The notes under the pieces were generated by a model. It saw only the letters and a program-made list of their open reading frames with translations. It was not told the DNA's origin and ran no database searches. Positions 1-9,905 of a DNA stretch of 64,000 bases are shown in pieces. The position numbers and the translations under genes were made by a program. Each line of letters starts with the position of its first letter. Positions within the stretch are counted from its first letter, which is position 1. Source of the DNA: Chitinophagales bacterium (GTDB lineage Bacteria > Bacteroidota > Bacteroidia > Chitinophagales > Saprospiraceae); assembly GCA_017303875.1 (NCBI GenBank), contig JAFLBP010000025.1:1-64000 (forward strand), read 5' to 3'.

Positions 1-93
1 ATTCCGCATTCCGCATTCCGCATTCCGCATTCCGCATTCCGCATTCCGCATTCCGCATTCCGCATTCCGCATTCCGCATTCCGCATTCCGCAT
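1..93. repeat. Perfect heptamer tandem array (ATTCCGC)n
   Basis: About 13 uninterrupted copies of the 7-nt unit ATTCCGC run from the window edge to the base before the stop codon of the transglycosylase gene. No mismatches are seen, unlike the degenerate repeat islands elsewhere, which suggests recent expansion. The array continues off the left edge, so an inverted second arm cannot be tested. A two-copy trace of the same unit occurs near 29,244. Confidence 0.95.
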
Positions 94-1581
94 TTAATTC
101 GCTCTCACCTTAATCCGCATGCCGAATTTAATAGCGGAGAGGTTGTTCAGGCGGCGCAGATTGTCTACGTTGGTGGCGTACTGGCGGGCGATATCCTCCA
201 GGGATTCGTTGCGCTTGACGGTGTGGTACTGATAGGTTGGAGCGGCGGCTTCTTCGCGGCGGATGATGATGGGCTGCTGCGAAGCCGTGATGGCGCTGCT
301 GCCCTGTGGCTGGCCGTTGCCGCCCGGTTTTACGGCGCCGGGAGCGGCGGCGTTGGTGCGGGAGCCGGGGCTTTGAATTTTCAGCTTATCGTGTTTGTGG
401 ATGTACACGGGGCGCCAGATGCGCAGCACCTGACCGGGGTATACATAATTGGATTTCAGGTTGTTCCACTCTTTGAGGTGGTCGCCCGTAACGCCGAGGC
501 GCTGACCGAGATAGTCCAAGCTTTCGGCCTGCTGCACTTTTACGGTGCTTTCGTAGTAGTTGCCGTCGCCGCCGTAGCCACTGCTGTTGTAGTCGCCTTC
601 CAATGTGTAGGTATGGCTGCCGATGCTGTTCATGTAGCGGATGAAAGCGGGCAGTACGCGTTCGGGGATCACGACGAAATGACCGTCTTTGCTGGGCGGA
701 ATGTAGTCGCGGCGGAAGCCGGGATTGAGGTTTTTGATGGCGCTGTAAGGTACGCCGGTGGCGTCGCTGATGTCGCGGAAAGAGATGCCTTCGTATACTT
801 TAAGGTGAGCGGTCAATTGCTCATCCATGGCGGGTAGGGTCGCGTCGAGGCCGTGTTCGTGGTAGTAGTTGCAGATGTAGGAGGCGGCGATAAAGGCCGG
901 CACGTAGTTGCGGGTTTCTTCGGGCAGGAATCGCTGGAGCACCCAGAAATTGCGGCTGCCGGAGCGTTTGATGGCGCTGTTGACGCGGTTGGGGCCGCTG
1001 TTGTAGGCGGCGAGCGCCAGCGACCAGTCGTTGAACTGCTTGTACAGGTCGCGCAAATAGCGGGCAGCAGCATCGGTACTTTTTACCGGGTTGCTGCGGT
1101 CTTCCACGGCGCTGTTGGTGCGCAGGCCGTAGTCGGAGCCGGTAGCGGGCATAAACTGCCAGAGTCCGGTGGCGCCAACGCGGGAAACGGCTTTAGGTTC
1201 GAGCGCGGATTCCACGACGGAGAGGTATTTCAGATCGGCGGGAAGGCCGTATTCTTTCAGTTTGGCTTCAAAAAGCGGGAAGTAGGTGAGGCGGCGGCCC
1301 AGCATTTTGCGGGTTTTGTCGGTTTTGACCAATACATAGGTCTTGACATAGCTTTTCACCACAGGATTGGTGCGCAGCTCTAAGCAGCCATTGAGATAGG
1401 AAAGGCGCTCCTTTAGTTGGGCGTCGGTGAGGGCCAGCACGGGGCCGCCCTTGGGAGTAAGGACCTCAAGCGTGTCCGGGTTTTCCAGGTCGGCGAGTTC
1501 TTGCTCTTGTGCGAAGAAGGGGATGCTCCACAACATCATGCCAACAATCATCCAGCCGGCGATGGATTTTTTAAACTGCAT
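94..1581 (-). CDS. mltD: Membrane-bound lytic murein transglycosylase D-like, with LysM domains
   Basis: A 495-residue exported enzyme expected to cleave the glycan strand of peptidoglycan in the periplasm. The start at 1581 opens with a signal peptide (MQFKKSIAGW, hydrophobic to about residue 25, ending FFAQ); the frame runs upstream to 1623 but that extension lacks a signal. The SLT domain spans about residues 105-230, with the catalytic Glu near residue 124 in SVVESALEP, followed by GATGLWQFMPATG and the AAYNSGPNRVNSA motif. A LysM-like segment (about 260-308) and two clear LysM modules (about 350-395 and 450-495) follow and would bind peptidoglycan. Domain order fits MltD. The stop codon abuts the heptamer array. 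Confidence 0.9.
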   Translation of the reverse strand: MQFKKSIAGWMIVGMMLWSIPFFAQEQELADLENPDTLEVLTPKGGPVLALTDAQLKERLSYLNGCLELRTNPVVKSYVKTYVLVKTDKTRKMLGRRLTYFPLFEAKLKEYGLPADLKYLSVVESALEPKAVSRVGATGLWQFMPATGSDYGLRTNSAVEDRSNPVKSTDAAARYLRDLYKQFNDWSLALAAYNSGPNRVNSAIKRSGSRNFWVLQRFLPEETRNYVPAFIAASYICNYYHEHGLDATLPAMDEQLTAHLKVYEGISFRDISDATGVPYSAIKNLNPGFRRDYIPPSKDGHFVVIPERVLPAFIRYMNSIGSHTYTLEGDYNSSGYGGDGNYYESTVKVQQAESLDYLGQRLGVTGDHLKEWNNLKSNYVYPGQVLRIWRPVYIHKHDKLKIQSPGSRTNAAAPGAVKPGGNGQPQGSSAITASQQPIIIRREEAAAPTYQYHTVKRNESLEDIARQYATNVDNLRRLNNLSAIKFGMRIKVRAN

Positions 1582-1933
1582 CGTAATAATTGAAGTAAGG
1601 GTTAAAAATAAGTCGCAACACAACGGGTTTTATCAGGGTTTAGTGTCTGGAACTACGTTAAATAGATGAAAAGGCCCGATTCTTAACGCAATTGCACCGA
1701 AATCTGAAACTTCGGGTTTGCTCAGAAAAAATACTTCAGGGTTGAATAAGGGGAAATGAAAATAGGCGGCTCTAAAAATTCGCGGGCAAAAATCCGGCAA
1801 TACTTTGGTATCTCAAGGCTTTTAAATGTTAAAGTATTCAATTGTCAAGAACACGCCATTCCGGCAGCCGGTAAGCCCGCGTCTTTTTTTCAAAATTTCC
1901 CGACAAAATAAAATTTTTTCAGATGCTGCTTCG

Positions 1934-1941
1934 TACCTTTG
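1934..1941 (+). promoter_or_regulatory. Candidate -7 box upstream of atpD
   Basis: TACCTTTG matches the Bacteroidota -7 consensus TAnnTTTG and lies 84 nt before the atpD start. The whole gap 1582-2024 holds no gene I can support. It contains an 8-bp inverted repeat (AATACTTT near 1800 / AAAGTATT near 1830) and a GC-rich 5' leader between the box and the gene. No clear -33 element was found at standard spacing. Confidence 0.6.
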
Positions 1942-1979
1942 CGGCGCTTTTTAAAGCGGTATGTCAATGCCGGCGGTGA

Positions 1980-3542
<1,563 letters not shown>

Positions 3543-3556
3543 ATCTCAGCTCGATC

Positions 3557-3805
3557 ATGAACTTAGTCATTCTCAGTCCTGAAAAGGAAATATTCTCCGG
3601 CGCGGTGAAATCCGTGCAGGTGCCAGGCGCCGACGGCTCTTTCCAGATGCTGAATAATCACGCACCCATTGTTGCTGCCCTCGGCAAAGGCAATGTCAAC
3701 GTGGTGACCAGCACCGGCGAAAAGGTAAGCTTCGTAGTGGAAGGCGGTTTCGTAGAAATGCTGAACAACGAAGTCGCCCTGCTCGTTTCGGGCGTCAAAG
3801 CTTAA
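3557..3805 (+). CDS. atpC: F1Fo ATP synthase subunit epsilon, short form
   Basis: An 82-residue epsilon subunit of the F1 central stalk. It begins MNLVILSPEKEIFSGAVKSV and covers only the N-terminal beta-sandwich domain, including the conserved PGADGSFQMLNNHAPIVAAL segment. The C-terminal two-helix domain, which in longer homologues inhibits ATP hydrolysis, is absent. The protein ends naturally at a stop codon followed by an intrinsic terminator, so this is not a truncation by sequence error. Short epsilon subunits are common in this phylum. It is co-transcribed with atpD. Confidence 0.95.
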   Translation: MNLVILSPEKEIFSGAVKSVQVPGADGSFQMLNNHAPIVAALGKGNVNVVTSTGEKVSFVVEGGFVEMLNNEVALLVSGVKA

Positions 3806-3831
3806 TATTGGTTTAATCAAACCCTTACTTT

Positions 3832-3873
3832 TCCCGGATTGCAGGTACTTCCTTCAATCCGGGATTTTTTTTT
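3832..3873 (+). terminator. Intrinsic terminator after atpDC
   Basis: A perfect 10-bp stem (TCCCGGATTG / CAATCCGGGA) with a 13-nt loop is followed by nine T residues. It ends the atpD-atpC unit. Confidence 0.9.
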
Positions 3874-3886
3874 CTGAGATTCCTGT

Positions 3887-3894
3887 TAATTTTG
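3887..3894 (+). promoter_or_regulatory. Candidate -7 box for ffh
   Basis: TAATTTTG fits TAnnTTTG. It lies 24 nt before the ffh ATG and just after the atpC terminator, so ffh is probably transcribed on its own. Confidence 0.55.
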
Positions 3895-3917
3895 CGCCTC
3901 AATCAATTTGATCCAGC

Positions 3918-5270
3918 ATGTTTGAAAGTTTAAGTGATCGTTTAGAGTCAGCGTTTAAACTCCTCAGCGGAAGCAACCGCCTCACCGAACTCAATGTTGC
4001 CGAAAGCATCAAAGAAATACGCCGCGCCCTCGTATCGGCCGACGTAAACTATAAAATTGCCAAAGACTTCACCGACCGGGTGCGGGACAAGGCGATGGGT
4101 ACCGAAAATGTACTCAAAAACGTCAATCCCGGCCAGTTGATGGTCAAGATCGTCATGGACGAACTGACCGAACTCATGGGTGGACAAAGCGTCGGGATCA
4201 ACGTTAAAGGCAATCCCGGCGTGGTGCTGGTAGCCGGTCTGCAAGGTAGTGGTAAAACGACCTTCAGCGGCAAATTAGCCAAAATGCTCAAGGAAAAACG
4301 CCAGCTCAAGCCGCTGCTTGTCGCCTGCGACGTGTACCGCCCGGCGGCTATTGATCAATTGACCGTTCTGGCTGATAGCATCGGCGTGGCTATTTACAAG
4401 GAACCGGAAAATAAAAATCCGGTAGAAATAGCCCAAAACGCCATCAAATTCGCCAAGGCCAACGGCATTAATGTCGTGATCGTGGATACCGCCGGCCGTC
4501 TGGCCGTCGATGAAGCGATGATGGACGAGGTGGAGCGCATCCGCGATACCATCAGCCCGACGGAAACTTTGTTCGTCGTGGACTCCATGACCGGTCAGGA
4601 TGCCGTGAACACTGCCGAAGCCTTCAACCAACGCATCAATTACGACGGGGTGGTGCTCACCAAGCTCGACGGTGATACCCGCGGTGGTGCAGCCCTTTCC
4701 ATTAAATATACGGTTGGCAAACCCATCAAGTTTGTGTCGCTGGGCGAAAAGCTCGACACCCTGGATGTGTTTTATCCCGATCGCATGGCCCAGCGTATTC
4801 TTGGCATGGGCGACATTGTGTCGCTCGTCGAGAAAGCGCAAATGGAGATGGACGAAGAGGAGGCCAAGCGCATGGAGAAGCGCATCAAACAAAACAAGTT
4901 TGATTTCAACGACTTCATGAGCCAGATGCAGCAGATCAAAAAAATGGGCGACCTGCGCAGCCTGCTCGGTATGATTCCGGGCGTGGGCAAGGCCATGAAA
5001 GATATTCAGATAGACGACAAGGCGCTTTTACGCGTAGAAGCCATTATTCAAAGTATGACGCCGGCTGAGCGCTCCAACCCGGATCTGATTAACCTGAACC
5101 GCAAAAAGCGTATTGCGCGCGGCTGTGGCCAGTCAATTGATCAGATCAACATGTTTATGAAAAATTTCGATCAGATGCGTAAAATGATGCATCAGATGGC
5201 TAATATGGGTGGAAAAATGCCCGGAATGCCGCCCGGAATGGGCGGTATGCCGAAGGGTTTCCGCAAATAA
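3918..5270 (+). CDS. ffh: Signal recognition particle protein Ffh (SRP54)
   Basis: A 450-residue GTPase that binds signal sequences of nascent inner-membrane proteins together with SRP RNA and docks on FtsY. The N domain covers residues 1-90. The G domain follows: G1 GLQGSGKTT near residue 107, DVYRPAA, DTAGRLAVDE, and TKLDGDTRGGAAL. The methionine-rich M domain starts near residue 325 and ends in a Met/Gly/Pro-rich tail (MPGMPPGMGGMPKGF). Length and motif order are standard. A hairpin terminator follows. Confidence 0.98.
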   Translation: MFESLSDRLESAFKLLSGSNRLTELNVAESIKEIRRALVSADVNYKIAKDFTDRVRDKAMGTENVLKNVNPGQLMVKIVMDELTELMGGQSVGINVKGNPGVVLVAGLQGSGKTTFSGKLAKMLKEKRQLKPLLVACDVYRPAAIDQLTVLADSIGVAIYKEPENKNPVEIAQNAIKFAKANGINVVIVDTAGRLAVDEAMMDEVERIRDTISPTETLFVVDSMTGQDAVNTAEAFNQRINYDGVVLTKLDGDTRGGAALSIKYTVGKPIKFVSLGEKLDTLDVFYPDRMAQRILGMGDIVSLVEKAQMEMDEEEAKRMEKRIKQNKFDFNDFMSQMQQIKKMGDLRSLLGMIPGVGKAMKDIQIDDKALLRVEAIIQSMTPAERSNPDLINLNRKKRIARGCGQSIDQINMFMKNFDQMRKMMHQMANMGGKMPGMPPGMGGMPKGFRK

Positions 5271-5300
5271 ACGCGGCAGAATTTATATCCATAAGGAAAT

Positions 5301-5344
5301 TACAAGGCAATGCAGTAGCTGATTACTGCGTTGCTTTGTAGTTT
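5301..5344 (+). terminator. Intrinsic terminator after ffh
   Basis: Two 17-nt arms (5301-5317 and 5324-5340) pair along their full length with two G-U wobbles and a 6-nt loop, followed by GTTTT. It lies in the 96-bp gap between ffh and the next gene. Confidence 0.7.
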
Positions 5345-5366
5345 TACGACCTAAAATTAAACCCAC

Positions 5367-6038
5367 ATGAAAAAATTATTGGAACTCAAGCATTGGCAAT
5401 TGTTCGTGCTTGTTTTTGTTGGGCCCGTCCTGATTGGCAGTATTTACGTGTTCAATTTTTTCCGGCTGATTGCTTCAATTAATGAGCATACCTATATGTC
5501 GCCGGATGAGCTGTTTAATCAGATGTTTTCCGGTATGGGCTGGATGATTGGCGGCTCTATGTTATTTACCTTTATTCTTTACGCCTGGATGTGGGCAATT
5601 GCTCATACCCTGCATCCGATGCTGCCGCGCGGGGTGCGGATGAACCTCAGGATGTTTAAGGCCAGTATCATTATTCTGGCGGTAATGAGTATTGCGCTGG
5701 TTTTCCTGATGCAGTACTATTTTCAATTTATCATTCATACGTTGGAGGATATAGGCCCTGGCGACGGCCCTCCGCCCGGCTTTTTTGTTATTTTTCTGAT
5801 GTTCCCGATTCAGATCATTATGCTGATCTGCAATTTTTATTGCTTCTGGTTTTGTGCAAAATCCATCAAAACCGTTGAAATGCAGCGGGAAACCGGTATC
5901 GGGGATTTTCTTGCGGAAATTTTCCTGATGTGGTTCAATGTTGTGGGAATCTGGTTTTTACAACCCCGCCTGAACAAAATTGTCAGCAATCGTCCGCCAC
6001 CATTGCCTTACGACCCGGTGGATCACCTGATTTCCTGA
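5367..6038 (+). CDS. Four-helix integral membrane protein, unknown function
   Basis: A 223-residue protein I do not recognise. Four hydrophobic stretches are visible at about residues 12-35, 57-80, 95-117 and 135-165. A further hydrophobic segment (FLMWFNVVGIWFLQPRLNKI) lies near the C-terminus, before a proline-rich tail. The Phe/Trp-rich segments and the NKIV end resemble small inner-membrane proteins often found alone in Bacteroidota. It stands alone between the ffh terminator and a terminator at 6141, so the context gives no functional clue. Confidence 0.75.
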   Translation: MKKLLELKHWQLFVLVFVGPVLIGSIYVFNFFRLIASINEHTYMSPDELFNQMFSGMGWMIGGSMLFTFILYAWMWAIAHTLHPMLPRGVRMNLRMFKASIIILAVMSIALVFLMQYYFQFIIHTLEDIGPGDGPPPGFFVIFLMFPIQIIMLICNFYCFWFCAKSIKTVEMQRETGIGDFLAEIFLMWFNVVGIWFLQPRLNKIVSNRPPPLPYDPVDHLIS

Positions 6039-6140
6039 ACGGGTATATGTGACGGATTGTAATATGTCCGTATAAAGAACAAATACAGGCCAAGCGAGAC
6101 CTGATCATTATCCCAACCGATTGTATCCCGATTTTATTAG

Positions 6141-6172
6141 AAGCCGCTCCCGCAAGGGGGCGGCTTTTTTTT
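6141..6172 (+). terminator. Intrinsic terminator after the membrane protein
   Basis: A 10-bp GC-rich stem (AGCCGCTCCC / GGGGGCGGCT, one G-U pair) with loop GCAA is followed by eight T residues. Confidence 0.9.
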
Positions 6173-6302
6173 GTTCGCCGAGTATTTCCTGCTGTTCACC
6201 TGTTAAAATTTGTCGTATTCGCCTGCGCGTGCAACTTGTGCCGTCTTCGTTCGTCTTTGTCCACGAATACTATTCCTGCAAAACGAACGAATCAGCTTTT
6301 TC

Positions 6303-8759
6303 ATGAAATCATTTGCCATCTGGTGCTGCCTTTGCCTGCTGCCCGCGCTTCTAACGGCGCAAACACAGGTCGGCTTAGCCCCGAAAAAATCGATGGACGC
6401 TTTGCGTATTACAGACAAAATAAAAATTGACGGGGTACTCGATGAAAGCATCTGGTCGCAGGCAGCTGCGGTAGAGGGCTTTGTGCATCGCTGGCCTACA
6501 CCCGGCAAACCCGCCACGGAACGCACCGTGGTGCGGGTACTGTACGACGACAATGCCATCTACGTTGGCGCTTATTGTTACGACCGCAATCCGGATTCTA
6601 TTTTCCACCGCATTACCAAACGCGATGAACTGGAAAATACCGACTTGTTTTCGGTCATTTTTGATACTTACCGCGACGGGCAAAATGCGCTGCAATTCGG
6701 CGTGACACCCGATAATGTACAATTCGACTCCAAATTCTCCTTGGCCAACGCCAATGCCGACAACGGCAACGCCGATGGCGAAGATCCGGCCTGGGATGCC
6801 GTCTGGACTTCTTCGGCGCGCATTACGGCCGACGGCTGGGTCGCAGAACTCAAAATACCGTATGCCGCCCTGCGTTTTCCCAAAAAGCAGGTGCAGCAAT
6901 GGAGCGTCAATTTTGAACGTGTTGTAAAGCGCCGCAATGAAACAGATACCTGGAATGAGGTGAAAGCGGAAATGACCGGCTCTTTGAATCAAATGGGTAT
7001 TCTTAATGGCATTACCAATATTAAAGCGCCCATTCGCCTGAGCGCCACGCCTTTTGTGGCTGCTTATGCCAACAATACCTATAATCAGACCGACGGCCCG
7101 CGCAGCACCTGGTCATTTCCCTACTCTTTCGGGATGGACATCAAGTACGGTCTGAACGAAGCTTTTACCCTGGATGCCACCATTATCCCCGATTTCGGGC
7201 AGGTGCGCTCCGACCGGAACGTGCTCAACCTGTCGCCTTTTGAGGTGCGATTTCAGGAAAACCGACCGTTTTTTACCGAAGGCACTGAATTGTTTAATAA
7301 AGGTGGCTTGTTTTATTCCCGGCGGGTTGGCGCCAATCAGCAATTGCTGAATGCAACAAAAATATCGGGACGTACCAAAAAAGGTCTCGGCGTGGGTATA
7401 TTTAATGCAGTGGCCGCGGCCGAGTACGAAGAGAACAGCGAAGGGCTGCGCGAGCAGGTGGCGCCATTGACCAATAACAGCATTTTAGTGTTGGATCAGA
7501 ATTTGCCGAACAACTCCTCCCTGACCTTTATCTCTACCAATGTTCTGCGTTCCGGCTCGGCGCTGGATGCCAACGTGAGCGGATTGCTTTTCTCCCTGAA
7601 GAACAAAGCGCAGCGTTACGCTTTGAGTGGGAAAGCAGTGATGAGTAATCGTATCGGTAGTGTGGAGGAAACCGAGCGGGGATTTACCGCCTCGTTGGAT
7701 GTGAGCAAGACGAGCGGCAACTTCCTTTGGGGCGCCAGCACGAACATAGAAAGCGACCGCTATAACCCGAATGATTTGGGCTTTTTGTACAGTCCGAATG
7801 AAATATCGGGTTTGGTTTGGGTGAATTATAACCGCTATAAGCCCTGGTGGAAGCTCAATAATTTCTGGGTAAGCACCTGGCACTGGCAGGGTGGCCTGTA
7901 CAAGCCTTTTGCGGAGTGGACCGAGCGTTTGTTTGGCTTCAATTTTGGGGGCAACACCAAAAGTTTCCACAATTTCGGTACCAATATCAATTACGCACCC
8001 TGGGGTGAACGCGATTATTTTGAACCGCGCACCTTTGATTTCAAGCATTATTATCACGTGCCGGCTTACGCCAATTTCAGGGCCTGGTACAATTCCGATA
8101 ACCGCAAAAAATTGATTTATTATGCCAACGGTGGTGTCCGGGTATTCAATGAGACCGGCCGGAAAAGCACCTCCCTGTATACCGGTTTGCGCTGGCGGGT
8201 TTCGGATAAATTTACCGTCGGACTGGAAATCGGGAACGAAGAAGCCTGGAACAATGTTGGAGGCATCGGCGATGGCTTACTGGAAACGGCGCAGGGCTAT
8301 AATGAGATTTCTGAAAATGACATTATCATGGGGCGCCGCCGGATCAATGGCTTTGACAATTCCGTGAATGCAACCTATGCATTTACCCCAACCATGAACA
8401 TTACCGTGTATAGTCGCCATTACTGGCAAAAGGTGCGTTACAGCCAGTTTTATAAACTCGGCGACGACGGCCAGCTGATAGAATGCCCGTATACAGGTCA
8501 GGACAATACCCTTGCCGGATTACACAATGTATCAGCCAACTATTTCAACATTGACCTCGTCTACACCTGGCGATTTGCACCCGGCAGTGATTTGTTGATT
8601 GTGTATAAAAACGGCATCGGACATATTGATGAAGCGCGTGCATCCGAACGCAATTATTTCTATAACGTAGGCCATTTGCCCGATTACAGCGGCAGCAATA
8701 ATTTCTCTGTTAAATTATTGTATTTTCTGGACTACGCATCGGTGAAAAAGAAAAGATAA
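6303..8759 (+). CDS. DUF5916 outer-membrane protein with N-terminal CBM9-like domain
   Basis: An 818-residue exported protein. The start at 6303 (MKSFAIWCCLCLLPALLTAQ) gives a clean signal peptide; the open frame back to 6210 is not preferred. Residues about 35-230 match the carbohydrate-binding family 9-like domain that opens DUF5916 proteins: KIDGVLDESIWSQA, then VRVLYDDNAIYVGAYCYD, and later WVAELKIPYAALRFP. The rest is rich in alternating aromatic strands expected of an outer-membrane beta-barrel (FGMDIKYGLNEAFTLDATI, DFGQV). The family's substrate is not known; binding or uptake of a sugar-like ligand is an inference. It is monocistronic, with a palindromic repeat island after it. Confidence 0.85.
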   Translation: MKSFAIWCCLCLLPALLTAQTQVGLAPKKSMDALRITDKIKIDGVLDESIWSQAAAVEGFVHRWPTPGKPATERTVVRVLYDDNAIYVGAYCYDRNPDSIFHRITKRDELENTDLFSVIFDTYRDGQNALQFGVTPDNVQFDSKFSLANANADNGNADGEDPAWDAVWTSSARITADGWVAELKIPYAALRFPKKQVQQWSVNFERVVKRRNETDTWNEVKAEMTGSLNQMGILNGITNIKAPIRLSATPFVAAYANNTYNQTDGPRSTWSFPYSFGMDIKYGLNEAFTLDATIIPDFGQVRSDRNVLNLSPFEVRFQENRPFFTEGTELFNKGGLFYSRRVGANQQLLNATKISGRTKKGLGVGIFNAVAAAEYEENSEGLREQVAPLTNNSILVLDQNLPNNSSLTFISTNVLRSGSALDANVSGLLFSLKNKAQRYALSGKAVMSNRIGSVEETERGFTASLDVSKTSGNFLWGASTNIESDRYNPNDLGFLYSPNEISGLVWVNYNRYKPWWKLNNFWVSTWHWQGGLYKPFAEWTERLFGFNFGGNTKSFHNFGTNINYAPWGERDYFEPRTFDFKHYYHVPAYANFRAWYNSDNRKKLIYYANGGVRVFNETGRKSTSLYTGLRWRVSDKFTVGLEIGNEEAWNNVGGIGDGLLETAQGYNEISENDIIMGRRRINGFDNSVNATYAFTPTMNITVYSRHYWQKVRYSQFYKLGDDGQLIECPYTGQDNTLAGLHNVSANYFNIDLVYTWRFAPGSDLLIVYKNGIGHIDEARASERNYFYNVGHLPDYSGSNNFSVKLLYFLDYASVKKKR

Positions 8760-8760
8760 G

Positions 8761-8930
8761 TGTTTTAGTGTTTATGTATTGAAGTGTTTTAGTGTTTATG
8801 TGTTTTAGTGTTTTAGAATATAGGTGAGTTTGAGCAAGTACATCTAAAACACATAAACACTAAAACACATAAACACTAAAACACATAAACACTAAAACAC
8901 ATAAACACTAAAACACTAAAACACTAAAAT
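8761..8930. repeat. Palindromic short-tandem-repeat island (TGTTTTAG/TGTTTATG units)
   Basis: The left arm (8761-8816) is built of 8-nt units TGTTTTAG and TGTTTATG. After a 27-nt core, the right arm (8844-8929) repeats the reverse complements CTAAAACA and CATAAACA about ten times. The arms can form a long hairpin directly after the DUF5916 stop codon. No coding capacity is seen. Confidence 0.9.
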
Positions 8931-8984
8931 TCGTAAACCCCCCGATAAAGATAAACTTCGCAGAAAGTTTGATTTGGTTAACGG

Positions 8985-9012
8985 CCCCGGCAAAAGAGTC
9001 GGGGTTTTTTTT
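8985..9012 (+). terminator. Intrinsic terminator-like hairpin
   Basis: A 5-bp GC stem (CCCCG / CGGGG) with a 10-nt loop is followed by eight T residues. It lies downstream of the repeat island in the 366-bp gap before the head-GIN gene. The rest of this gap shows no gene. Confidence 0.6.
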
Positions 9013-9125
9013 GTCCTGTCGGGAAGGGGTATTTTAGTGTAAAACACAAAATGCTGCAACCTTCCGGGAGATATGTAGTCATTGAGGACACACATTATTA
9101 CTAACAATTCAAACCAACTTTGAAC

Positions 9126-9764
9126 ATGCAACGTATTGCTTTTTTATTCCTGGCCTGTTTCTTTACATTGAGTCTACAGGCACAGCAGGCAATGGCCACC
9201 CGCACCCTTACTGCTTTTGATGGTATTTCCATTTCAGGCGGTTTTGACAAGATCACCTTGATCGCAGGTAGTGACGAGCGTGTTATCATTGACGCCAAAG
9301 GCATTAATGTAGATAAAATCACCACAACCGTAAAAGATGGTGTCTTGCAGCTCGGTTATGAAAATAATTCTGGCTCCTGGGGGTATAGCAACGCTAAGGT
9401 GTCGATGACCATTTACTATAAAAATCTGAGCAGCATCACCTCCAGCGGCTCTTCGGATATTATTACTGAGGGCACTATAAAGTCGGATAATTTCAGAATC
9501 CGCACCAGCGGTTCCGGCGATTTAAAGGCTTCGCTGAATGTTGAAAATCTTGAAATCAGCATCTCGGGTTCCAGCGATATGCGCTTAGAAGGCCGTGCAA
9601 CCAACCAGAAAATCCGCATCAGTGGCTCCGGCGACGTGGATGCTTCCCGCCTCGAAGGTCAGACCGGTGATGTAAGTGTAAGCGGTAGCGGCGATGTAAA
9701 AACACATATCAAAGGCCCGTTGAAAACGGCTGTCAGCGGCAGCGGCGACGTGGATAATAATTGA
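9126..9764 (+). CDS. Head-GIN domain protein (DUF2807 family)
   Basis: A 212-residue exported protein. The ATG at 9126 gives a signal peptide (MQRIAFLFLACFFTLSLQAQQ). From about residue 30 it follows the DUF2807/head-GIN pattern: an FDGISISGGFDKITLIAGSDE opening strand, then a right-handed beta-helix built from short repeats of the form SGSGD or SGSSD (at least seven are visible). The family is a putative cell-surface adhesin, but the function is unproven. There is no lipobox and no visible sorting signal at the C-terminus, so a periplasmic location is also possible. Confidence 0.85.
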   Translation: MQRIAFLFLACFFTLSLQAQQAMATRTLTAFDGISISGGFDKITLIAGSDERVIIDAKGINVDKITTTVKDGVLQLGYENNSGSWGYSNAKVSMTIYYKNLSSITSSGSSDIITEGTIKSDNFRIRTSGSGDLKASLNVENLEISISGSSDMRLEGRATNQKIRISGSGDVDASRLEGQTGDVSVSGSGDVKTHIKGPLKTAVSGSGDVDNN

Positions 9765-9905
9765 TTTTGAATTTTTAATTTTGGATGCTTGATTTTTAAT
9801 TCTTGATGTTGAATGTTTGATTATTAAATCAAGCATTCAACATTAAACATTCAAAATCAAAAATCAAGCATCCAAAATTAATTATCAAGCATCCAAAATT
9901 AAAAA
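9763..9905. repeat. Palindromic AT-rich repeat island
   Basis: The left half carries degenerate units of the type GATTTTTAATTTTGGATGCTT. After a short centre near 9820, the right half carries their reverse complements (AAGCATTCAACATT, AAAATCAAAAATCAAGCATCC). It separates two convergent genes and could act as a bidirectional hairpin. A closely related repeat occurs at 50,665-50,808. Confidence 0.8.
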
